Shown in pieces: positions 55,040 to 64,000 of a stretch of 64,000 bases of DNA. Source of the DNA: Solen grandis (lineage: Eukaryota > Mollusca > Bivalvia > Adapedonta > Solenidae); assembly GCA_021229015.1 (NCBI GenBank), contig CM037781.1, forward strand, positions 65,150,839 to 65,214,838, written 5' to 3'. The number at the start of each line of letters is the position of its first letter. Position 1 is the stretch's first letter. The notes beneath the pieces were generated by a model. The model was not told the origin of the DNA. It did not search any database and saw only the letters and a list, made by a program, of their open reading frames with translations. A program made the translations under genes and the position numbers.

Positions 55040-56075
55040 ATGTCGGAAAAAACACGGACTAAACGTCTCCGAAGATATTCTAAAATCTCTAGTGAAGTAA
55101 TTGAAAACAAAATGGCGTCAAACAGTGCGGAAAAGAAGGACTTACCTTCACAGCAGTCGTCTTTAGTCTCCAGTGTGTGTCATCCAATTGCAAATCCATT
55201 CCAATAAATGCAACCAAGAATTTCTGAATATCCATCCCCACCACAGTTCATGAATTCCGGAAATCCTTCCAGCGACATGATAACCAAATTGACTTATTTA
55301 GCAAAATAAGTAAGCTCGATATTATCAAATCACAACAGGCAACGACCCTAGCCATACTAAATACAATTGATGCTAAAATTAACGAAAACAAAGGGCTTAT
55401 GATGATGCAGATAGCAAAATCAACGACATAGAAACGAACCAGAAATTTCAAGGTGAGAAATATGATAACGTATCAGTCACTTCAAATGTAAACAAAGAGC
55501 AATTACATACACTACAGGGTGGGGGTAAAGTACTTAACCAGTCCAACTCAAAACTTAAAAGTGACAATACATCATTACATGATGAAGTCATTGACCTCAA
55601 ATGCCGCTCAATGAGAGACAATCTTGGGTTTATTTGTATACTTGAAACATTTTCATCGACGCCCGAGGAATGTGGAGCGTTTGAACCCATGACAACGAAT
55701 ACATTTGCGCATGCTGCAGCTGCAGAAAATTGAAAATTCTCGATTTTTGCAATAAAACTTTGAAAATAGATGACCCCAAAGAGAAAATCCAAATTGATAG
55801 GTCGCACCGATTGAGAGGACCATCGCCAGGTAAGATTAGACCGTTTGTGGTTAGATTCAAGGACACTGATTCCAAGAATTGTGCGAAATCTTCCCTTAAT
55901 TTCGTTAAACTTAAAGGCGAAACATACGGTGTATTTGACCAGCTGCCCCAGGAAGTTCAGGAGCCCAGGAAGGCTCTAGTGTCTGTATTGTTGGAATTTC
56001 GAGGGGAGGGTAACTTGCATTCTTTGTGCGTGATAAGTTGTTCATTAACAACAAACAGTACAAGCACGGATCTGA
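55040..56075 (+). pseudogene. LINE ORF1, L1-type (decayed)
   Basis: ATG at 55040 opens 55 codons (MSEKTRTKRLRRYSKISSEV onward) and stops at 55207. Later pieces in other frames continue the protein: FSKISKLDIIKSQQATTLA (a coiled-coil-like start), LHDEVIDLKCRSMRDNLGF (entry to the RNA-binding domain), KILDFCNKTLKIDDPKEKIQ, RSHRLRGPSPGKIRPFVVRF, LKGETYGVFDQLPQEVQEPR and RDKLFINNKQYK. That order matches the coiled coil, RRM and C-terminal domain of L1-type ORF1 proteins, which coat the element's RNA. Several stops and frameshifts make it non-functional. Confidence 0.75.
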
Positions 56076-57410
56076 CAAGGGGGACGGAGAAGAGCGTGAG
56101 CTATCAATAGTTGCGTGGAACGTTGAGGGACTGAGAAACTGTTTGATTGATTCTGAATTTATTGATTTTGTGACTAATTTTGATATTGTATTTTACAGTG
56201 AGATGTGACAGAGTAAGCATGGATGGATATGAGAGTGTAAGTGTACCAGCACTGAGAAAGAGTAATAGAGGACAGGTAGGGGTATGTTTGTTTGTGAAAG
56301 ATAGTATTTTTGAAGGTGCGACAATTTTAGAAAAAAAAGATTCAAATGGAGTAATTTGGATAAAATTAGAAAAGTCGTAGTCGTTTTTTAACCTTAACTA
56401 TGATATATGTATATGTTTCTTATATATTCCACCTCGTGGATTTTTTTGAGCAACTTGAAACTGGTATAAGAAAACATTCTGCGGTGGGTAGGGTTTCTAT
56501 CATTATTGATTTGAACGCTAGAACTGTTAACGAAGATTATTTCACAACCGTAAATGAAAAATATTGCAAAATACTTACCTGCTGTAGACAATGTTAAGAA
56601 ATTTGAAAATGTTGTCTTAAAAACCGACAGAGTGAAGATAAAATCGTTAATTCGTCTGGTATTAAGCTACTTGATAAGTGCAAAAGCTCAAAAATGAGAA
56701 TTATAAATGGTAGGATAGGAGATGATGCAGAGATCGGTCAATACACTTATTTTCATAGTTCTGGTCAAAGTATGACAGATCTAGCCTTAGTTGGGCAGGA
56801 TATGTCTCACATAATTGATAACTTTATTGTGCATGATATATATACATGTTCATCCCAAGTACCTATACAAATAAATTTTAAAGTTTTATATAAAAATGAT
56901 GTTAATAAGATATATAATAATGTAAACTACATTGACATAATTGAATGGGAGGACAGTAAGTCTGAACATTTCAAACTAATATTGAACAATAAAACTGAGG
57001 TACTGAACGATATTGTGACAAATGTAATCTCATCCAGTATAAACATAAATGATGGTATCAATACTTTTGCTGATATCCTATATCCATGTGCGAATAGTGT
57101 ATTCGGAAAAACAAAGTGTATTGGCTTAAAAAAAAAAACTAGCGTAAAACGTAAATTTATCAGTCCGTGGTTCACGTGGAAATGTGAAGTGGCACGCCGG
57201 CAAATAAAAACAGCATGTAAACAGTACCGTAAACTTAGAACACAAGAAAACTTAAATTTGGTTCAAGGTAAACGTAGAGTTTATCATGCAATTAAACGTA
57301 AGTCAAAATCAAAATATAACATTACCCTTGTTATCGAGAATTACGAAGTAACTGTTAACCGAAATATTTTTGTAGATGGCCAACCTTGCAAACATTTAAA
57401 AATCTATTGA
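56076..57410 (+). pseudogene. LINE ORF2, endonuclease part (decayed, reverse transcriptase missing)
   Basis: Begins ELSIVAWNVEGLRNCL, the N-terminal strand of an apurinic-type endonuclease with its catalytic Asn. At FYSEM the frame hits TGA where a Trp codon is expected, then resumes as SMDGYESVSVPALRKSNRGQ, VGVCLFVKDSIFEG, FEQLETGIRKHSAVGRVSII and IDLNART (normally GDFNAR). From 56694 comes MRIINGRIGDDAEIGQYTYF, GQSMTDLALVGQDMSHIIDN and a block reading SSQVPIQI where SDH-PI is expected, so the catalytic Asp and His are gone. A basic linker (KRRVYHAIKRKSKSKYN) follows. No reverse transcriptase follows. Confidence 0.78.
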
Positions 57411-57932
57411 CTTCTGGCAGTAATAGCATAATAAAAAAGCTAGCAATGTTCACATATTTGGCAAATAAAAAACGTGCAGATATTATTTCAGGTAAAGAAG
57501 CAACATAGCATTTTACTTACATACTTTTACGTGCATACCCATTTTAAGACCATCACAGCATTTAACAAATATAACAATACAGTATTTTTCCTTTGTCTAT
57601 ATAAATCTTGTTTATTTTATACAGTGTCCCGAGATAGACCTACTTACTGGTCTGACAGACATTTCGTTATTTGGTTTGATATTTGTGCTGTTTGTACTTT
57701 ACGACAGAATAATAGAAAAGCAGTAGTTTCACTTTTCAAAGAATGTACTAGCATATTTCTCATAGCATCGTATCTGTCTTAGTTATCTCTCTATTTTAAT
57801 TGTTTTTTTTTATTATTAAAACATATAAACCTAATGTATTTTCCAATGCTCTTCTCCTTCAGTGTGATTGTAAAACCGCCTATATATATGTTGTTAAGGC
57901 GATGAACATTGTACACGTTTTTGCCTAATAAA
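57411..57932. other. No gene seen
   Basis: AT-rich. The frame at 57474-57782 has no recognised motif and is not LINE reverse transcriptase. Confidence 0.4.
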
Positions 57933-58240
57933 GGACCGTCCCCGGTGGCCGAGTGGTTAGAGCGTCAGCCTCGGCAACGGGAGGTGATGGGTTCGATCCC
58001 CGGCCGCGACATACCAAAGTCGTAAAAATGGTCATGTTATAGCGCTTTGCTTGGCGCTCAACATATAAGGGAAGTTGCAGGACTAGTTTGCCTAATGTCA
58101 GGATATTGTGACCGGGTGTGGTATCATGCCACATGTCTACGGCGTGATACTGCAGTGTGGCAGCACTATAACTGTCTCAAGTAGACATCGTCTCCAAATG
58201 ACTGTTGGTAGGACGTTAAACCCAATATACAAACAAAAAC
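57933..58240 (+). mobile_element. tRNA-derived SINE, family A (reference copy, full length)
   Basis: The best copy. A box TGGCCGAGTGG (57946-57956) and B box GGTTCGATCCC (57990-58000) form a tRNA-like RNA polymerase III promoter. They are followed by GCCGCGACATACCAAAGTCG, GCTTTGCTTGGCGCTCAACA, a core (GGTATCATGCCACATGTCTA, TGCAGTGTGGCAGCACTATA, CAAGTAGACATCGTCTCCAA) and a tail GACGTTAAACCCAATATACA then AACAAAAAC. The tail likely pairs with a partner LINE's machinery. Confidence 0.92.
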
Positions 58241-58493
58241 TAATAAAGAATTGAATTGTAAATTACACAACCTGTTCAACAAGTTGAAAGGTTTAACTAA
58301 ACTAACTTAATGTCTGGACAGAGACAGAAATAAAAACAGAATAGAAGCATACTAAAGGAAATTATATAAAACGGAAATGTACTTCGTGTTTTTAATATAC
58401 TGCAAATGTCAGTTAATATCGGGAAACAATACAAACCTTTAGATTATAAAAGCTGTAGTATATTTGAGGGGGTGTAAAATAAAAACACAGTTT

Positions 58494-58770
58494 GACCTGT
58501 CCCGTTGGCTGAGTGGTTAGAGTACCCGGATGTCGTTGGTTCAATACCCGGTCGAGTAAATAATGGTACTGATATAGTAAATTGCTTGGTGCATACCATA
58601 TAAAGGTAGTTCCTGGATCTTATGATAATGTGACTGGGTGTGGCATCATGTCACGTTTTTACGATGTGACACCGTAGTGTGGCAGCATTATATCTGTTTT
58701 AAGTAGACATAGTTTCCAAATCACTGAAATATTGCCGGCTTGACGTTTAAGCCGATAAAACAGACACTAC
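58494..58770 (+). mobile_element. tRNA-derived SINE, family A (copy 7)
   Basis: Same order as the reference copy: TTGGCTGAGTGGTTAGAG, GGTTCAATACCCGG, TTGCTTGGTGCATACCATAT, GGTGTGGCATCATGTCACG and ATATCTGTTTTAAGTAGACA. The tRNA head has lost part of its anticodon arm. The tail is altered (GACGTTTAAGCCGATAAAAC). Confidence 0.88.
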
Positions 58771-59534
58771 TTTTGTTTTTGTTCTCAAAACAACTTTATA
58801 GGTTATAGGAGTCAACCTGGAGTGTTCTGATACTCTGTCGGTCTTATCTTATTCTTCCAGGTTCACATCTAGGTCGCTATGGTTTCCACTGGTGGAGTTA
58901 CGGTCTAGCTACGACCGAAACCCGGTATTTGAGCATGCCGATATAAAAAAATATGTTTAAAAATATTTTACTGACTCATTCTAATTGAAGGAAGGATATT
59001 TATATGCCATCGACATCAATTTACCTAAGAGTTAAACATTGAAATTTTGAAAAGAGAAAAAAATAGAAAAATATTTAAATGATTTAGATATTAGACAATT
59101 ACTATGCAGGCGACATTGTGTTGTCTTTCTGAATATTCAAATTGTAGCTTAATGCTGTATGGAAGATTTAATGGAATTAAAATGTCAAGTTCAATATATA
59201 TAAATCTACTGTTTACCTTATTCTGAATTTATTCCATTTACGGAACTGTCAATTAAATGCCACGAAACCAGTAGAGTAATACGTGCGATGAGATTAGACC
59301 CATGCAAACAAATGAAATTACACTTAAAATGATGATCTTACACTTAAAATGATGATCTTCTTTATACGACTGAATAAATAATCAGATAAAAAGAGTTGAA
59401 AGTAATACAATGTGATATAAAAACGAAATCAATAACCTAATCATTTAGCGCAAAATAAAATGCAAACATCCCTCAAATCAGCTTCCGGTCAAATGCTTCA
59501 ATAGTAAATATTTCCGTACTAAAGATAAGGCAGC
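58771..59534. other. No gene seen; short direct repeat
   Basis: Contains a perfect 21-base direct duplication (TTACACTTAAAATGATGATC, near 59319 and 59338). The stretch 59254-59290 resembles 50230-50270. Confidence 0.4.
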
Positions 59535-59719
59535 TTAACCCTTTCCCTCATACAGACTCAATTTGACGTACTCAATAGGTACCACATAAAGCCTGATCTG
59601 CAGAAAACCACAGTTAAACCTTACTAAATTTTATTGTAAAATCCTCATTTCAAGACCACTGAGGAGCAGCGAATTCGCATAGGTCTTTTCATGGTGTCCT
59701 CTATGAGGGAAAGGGTTAA
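59535..59719. mobile_element. piggyBac-type MITE (TTAA target)
   Basis: TTAA at 59535-59538 and 59716-59719. The perfect inverted termini are CCCTTTCCCTCATA and TATGAGGGAAAGGG. CCC termini inside a TTAA duplication are the signature of piggyBac elements. 185 bp including both TTAA, noncoding. Confidence 0.9.
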
Positions 59720-59744
59720 TGCAGTATGCTCTTTTCTTTTGCAG

Positions 59745-59780
59745 ACACGGTGGTCTAAAACAAGGTGACATTACAACATG
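59745..59780 (+). other. Weak candidate exon beside the piggyBac-type MITE
   Basis: Acceptor TATGCTCTTTTCTTTTGCAG ends at 59744. The frame after one base reads HGGLKQGDITTW and meets GTACTT at 59781; it otherwise stops at 59798. Possible donors are weak. Confidence 0.2.
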
Positions 59781-60231
59781 GTACTTTCCTAATACTTAGT
59801 AAGACACTAATCTGGCAATACATTCGGTATGCATGTAAATCAAATACTAACACCTTTACAAATCCTTGGCTAGTTCTCCCTTTGCGGGTGGTTATTGTCA
59901 CTGACTTACTAATACTTTTCTCGTAACCAATGTGGTGCCAAGTACTGAAAGGGATATTTTCATGTGAGGAATCCAAGCTGAAATGAGGTGTTTTCATACC
60001 ATGCGTTCACGTGAAGCAAACAATTTCTTACATGGTAGCCGGTCTTTTTTAATCAGTCTGGGTTAATGTAGAAATTATCTAAAGAAAATCATTACAAAGA
60101 ATAAAATCAAAATCTTATCAGTGACAACACGAAAAATATAATGACAAGTATATATATCCATTCAAAAAGATCTTACCCACAACCTTTTGAATGCCTAAAT
60201 AACATTCAGATTTTTTAACAAAGATTAAAAG

Positions 60232-60415
60232 CCGCGGTCACATCTTACGGATACGCACGTGGTAGATCGCATCACTCTTATATCAACCAGTTGTCCCCTG
60301 AGTTCCCTGTGTCATATGAGGCCCCTATTCCATCCTTTCTTGCTCTCAACCCTGGGCACTCGCATCAGCAGCAGTTTGTCGAGAACTGCATTTCTTCTTC
60401 CTCAGAAGCAAAATA
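60232..60415 (+). other. Candidate terminal coding exon, GC-rich
   Basis: An island of markedly higher G+C with one continuous frame: AAVTSYGYARGRSHHSYINQ, LSPEFPVSYEAPIPSFLALN, PGHSHQQQFVENCISSSSEA and K, then TAA. AATAAA overlaps the stop region at about 60411. An in-frame stop lies upstream near 60218, so an acceptor must lie between; AACAAAG or TTAAAAG are possible but pyrimidine-poor. The frame has no ATG. The composition is the most protein-like of any non-transposon frame here. I do not recognise the family. Confidence 0.4.
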
Positions 60416-60939
60416 AAACATAGGAGATCCAAAAGTAGAAAAAAAAAACGAAATAGGTGGCAGAAATATTCAAAAGCTTAGCTTCGGGTAACTTACTGCA
60501 CATTCGAGGTTGTTAGCCGGTGTTCAACGTAAGTGACCATATTGGCCAAAGTTGGCTTATTTTAAACACGGTTCTCACGTAGTTTAACGTAGTTGAAAAG
60601 TGGAAATACAGTAAATTGCAAGTTATAAATCGTTTGATATTGTTAAAAAGGGGTATGGATAGGAGGGATTCGTAATTGAAGATACTTCTGAAGATATTTT
60701 ACAGATCTCGAATCCTTGATATACACACCCTACTAATTTGCAGAGCCTCAAACCTTCATTAAAGTGATTTATTTTGATAAACGAAAAATGCTATTAGTTG
60801 CGGAAAGTCGGTAGTTCTACCTCGGTATATCAGTGCGAACTCGGAGTCTTACTTCAACTGTAAATAACTAAATTAAAATCACAACAACAATACAACTGTT
60901 ATGATATAGACTGCCAAATACCGACTGATGCATCAACAG
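60416..60939. other. No gene seen
   Basis: Could be 3' untranslated sequence of the candidate exon upstream. Nothing else recognised. Confidence 0.35.
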
Positions 60940-61180
60940 CTTACATTCAGTATCGGTTTTCAGAATTCTCCTTTCAGCCATTTCACATTAAAATGGTTTG
61001 ATGTCTCTACTCAGACGATCTCGCCTGCCTGCCTCGAGATACGTCAAGGGTTGATCCGATTTATAAAACTGTCAATTACAAACTATTCTACAAATGAGCC
61101 ATTTAATCTGATTCGAATCTGATGGTCTCTTCGCAACAAATAATGCCATATTCAGGGAAAATTTCAGAACTATTTGGAGC
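60940..61180 (+). repeat. Dispersed block shared with 51600-51835
   Basis: Second copy, with the same order of blocks and several small indels. Confidence 0.55.
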
Positions 61181-61353
61181 AGAGAAGTGATAAGGGCGAA
61201 ACTCATAGAAAAGAATTTTAACATATACATCTTCTCTGACACGCATTTATATTACGCGAACACACGTATTTTATTTGAATTAGTTGATTATAATTATAAA
61301 ACATGTATTGCTGTATAAAGCTATATTTATTACAGAGTGTTTTAAATCGGTTG

Positions 61354-61505
61354 TGGTGTCAGGATAATGAGACTGGGTTTGGCATCATGCCACACGTCTA
61401 CGGCGTGATACTACAGTGTGGCAGCACTATATCTGTCTCAAGACATCGTCTCTAAATGACTGAAATACTGTCGGTGGGACGTTAAACCCAACAAACAAAC
61501 AAACA
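61354..61505 (+). mobile_element. tRNA-derived SINE, family A (copy 8, 5' truncated)
   Basis: Begins inside the core (GTCAGGATAATGAGACTGGG) and keeps the canonical 3' end (CGTCTACGGCGTGATACTAC, TCTAAATGACTGAAATACTG, GTGGGACGTTAAACCCAACA and an AAAC-repeat tail). 5' truncation is the usual outcome of reverse transcription from the 3' end. Confidence 0.9.
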
Positions 61506-64000
61506 CACATAAATCAGTTGTTATAATTCCTTTGTCAAACTAAACACATTTGAAGATGTATAGCAGGTATTGAAATAATGGTGTCGTCGTGTTCCTGAAA
61601 GCAGTATATAGAATATGTTTCCTTCCTTCTGTTCGTTCCATCTTTTCAATATTACAATTAAGACTATAAAGATATAAATATGTTTAAGTTTTAATATGAA
61701 AAATATGTTTAAAAATAACAATTATTCCCAAGTATATCGCTATTTAACAAATGTAACTTTTGGACTTTAAAGTGTTTCTTCTGACTGTAAAAATGTCCGA
61801 TCTGCTCTAGTCACTCAAAAAAAAAAAAAGATGTACTTTAGAAGTCATTTGATGTTCTTCCATATGGAATTTGCATAATGAATGCGTCAATCGATTTCAG
61901 TATTAACCTCATTAAGTTTTATCACTGGTATGTCTTTTCATAAGAAAATCGAATAAATGTTTTTTTTATAGATCAAATGATCGTTTATCTCGTGCATAGA
62001 GTGTATATATAAGGCAGATATTTCATTTAATTTAGACTTTATATTGGCTCTCACTTCTATGCACGTAAAACGTCGTATTCTGGAAAATTTCTGGAATTAC
62101 ACGTAATTGGACTGATCAGTTAATGTCATCAGGAATTTAAACAAGTTTATCCGGCATTTGCTTTTTTAATTTTCTTGATAATGTCTGCAATCAAGAACAC
62201 GATTTCATGAAATTTTCAAGGAAACTTTTCTTTCGGGAGTATATTTCCTCATTTCTAGCAGGGTTTTCCTCTCTAATGAGACGCAATTGTTATCAGCAAA
62301 AAAACTCTGCTTTTAAATTGTTTTCAGCAAAAGATCTGCTTTTAAATGGTTTGAAATGTCTAAAAGTCTTGATTTTCTATTTTATATCCACTGTAACCTG
62401 TTTTTAGTGTGTTGTTAATAGTGGTCGTGATGAAGTTAATCGTTCTCCTTTCTGAAACGCATTAAGTATGAATTACGAATTCCCTTGAATGTAGTTAAAA
62501 AAACACGAAAGAATATATAATTATTTGGAAATGTAATACTGTACAAAATAAATATGCAGATACAAACTTAAATGTTGAATTAAATATTGTGACATCCTTC
62601 AGTCAATTTTCAGAAATTGAAGGAAAACATATCTTGTAAATATCTTTTGTCTATATCGAGTAACACATATTCAACATAGAAGGACTTTTTGAAAGAAATG
62701 GATTCTAGTGTTACTATTTTTGGTGAAATGTACTGAAAAACAATCACATTGTTAAGAAATATTCTAATATCGTCACTAAGCTTAAATATGGATATGTACC
62801 ATTAAGATGTTATTGTAATAAAAGTGAGAATCATGCTATTGGAAGGTGGATAGTTAGTTATAATTGTGTGTTCACATCTGTTTACATTTGTAAATATGTG
62901 ATACATGCTTATTACCAGCAGCCAACATCTTACTCGACGACAAATGTTAGGGCGTAGATGTTATCCTATAAACATGTAGTATAAGGATGCAAGTCAAAAC
63001 CATTATGCATGAACTATTATTAAATATGAGTACAATGTATTAATAATTGAGGAGCCTGAAATGTATCGAATGTCTTTATTAGGCATTCAAAGCGATATAA
63101 TTAAAATATATAAAAAATGTTTTCGCAAATTCTTTGCAACTTTGTATTTATCATACACTTTATATAAAAGTCGTGGAGATAATGATGCGTTTTCGGTACT
63201 TTTGTTTATCAGAATGTCCACTCGTCTAACTCTACACAGCCCATTGTTGCATTATCATTTTTTATATCTTTTTATATTTTTTGTATTATTATATATAGTG
63301 ATTTAGGCCATTATTGGGGTTAGAAGAAGTGAAATGCCCAATGACTACATCTCTACACAATCCCGTGTATTTATTTTCTCTCCTTGTTTGTTTTTAGACG
63401 AAATATATTTCCTGTGTCAAAATTGTACGAAGGGATATTAATTACCTTCTGTAAAAGGCTACATATAAAATGAAATTTGCACGAAAAATGTTTTTGAGCT
63501 ATTAAGGCTAAAGATAACAGGACATGACACAAATCGTGATATTTCTCACATAAGTGTTAAAGACACGGACATCCTAACGTTATGAATCGTTAGTGAATAT
63601 TGACAAAATTTTAACGAGCGCAGCTACTATGACCTTTACGTTGTAGTTCTTTCCCGTAAAACATCAAATGTGATAATGGTCAACTTTTCAGACATCTCAT
63701 GAGCCACCAAGTTTTTGGTCGGGCAAAAATACCCTCAAACACATTTTCTTGCAATGGAAATGTAATCTTTTCCTTTGAATTGATGACAGGTTTCTTGTAT
63801 TTGACAACTGTTCACGGTGAGCATTTGTATCAAATTATTTCCAAATCAAACATTGTCCTAAGATAACTATAAAGTGAATAATAACAAAGTCGAATCAAAG
63901 TTACCTCCACCTTTAAGCTGGCTACAATAGTTGATCTATTACGATACATAGCGCGTGGACAATTATACTATTTTTCAATAGCTGTGACGTCATCGTCGAA
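61506..64000. other. AT-rich DNA, no gene supported
   Basis: Short frames at 61521-61721, 62207-62407 and 63061-63306 have AT-driven composition and no recognised motif. No repeat with a clear partner in this window was found. Confidence 0.4.

Noticed and set aside
57474..57782. 102-codon frame after the LINE endonuclease as reverse transcriptase
   Set aside because: None of the expected palm motifs (such as a YXDD block) is present.
1..64000. CRISPR array or bacterial operon
   Set aside because: Base composition, SINEs, LINEs and splice-like signals are eukaryotic; no regularly spaced repeats with unique spacers were found.

Overview
This is a eukaryotic, AT-rich, repeat-rich genomic window with a 100-base N gap at 20134-20233. 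The tRNA-headed SINEs (tail ending in GACGTTAAACCCAACAAACAAA), the CCGTCGT-rich tandem repeats, the GCCCCACAAAGCTAGC hairpin ends and a DIRS retrotransposon together suggest a marine mollusc, most likely a bivalve. That assignment rests on repeat style, not on a species-specific gene. I see no complete host protein-coding gene. The window looks like intergenic and/or intronic DNA with many transposon fragments and a few short stretches that could be host exons.

The clearest feature is a DIRS1-type tyrosine-recombinase retrotransposon on the minus strand, about 21173-25790. It keeps its diagnostic architecture: 39-bp inverted terminal repeats and an internal complementary region (21393-21470) that rebuilds both outer ends back to back. 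Its order is Gag, reverse transcriptase, RNase H, a methyltransferase-like region, then tyrosine recombinase. Gag is intact. The pol part has two frameshifts, an amber stop and a lost reverse-transcriptase aspartate, so this copy should be dead, although the recombinase catalytic residues survive.

Region by region. 1-6.3 kb: AT-rich DNA, two SINEs, a small inverted-repeat element and a 75-bp satellite (about 10 units). 7-12 kb: a diverged array of about 0.8-1 kb units, one of which is split by a 2-kb element with its own 155-bp tandem repeats; two CTAG-plus-hairpin ends resemble Helitron 3' ends. 12.2-18.6 kb: a foldback element, minisatellites, a cluster of TGACGTCA palindromes and two SINEs. 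19.4 kb: a candidate exon with good splice signals. 21-26 kb: the DIRS element. 26.2-26.7 kb: a long foldback element. 29-31.4 kb: a possible exon pair, a LINE 3' fragment, another element end and a TTAA-flanked MITE. 31.7-34.7 kb: a diverged direct duplication. 33-46 kb: several weak exon candidates, SINEs and a MITE. 48-55 kb: AT-rich DNA with dispersed repeats. 55-57.4 kb: a decayed LINE with an L1-like ORF1 and an endonuclease. 57.9-61.5 kb: three SINEs, a piggyBac-type MITE and two exon candidates. To 64 kb: AT-rich DNA.

No set of genes here works together as a pathway. The coherent units are the transposons, and the nesting (element inside tandem array) gives some relative ages. Exon calls rest on splice-site consensus and open frames only, and need transcript data.
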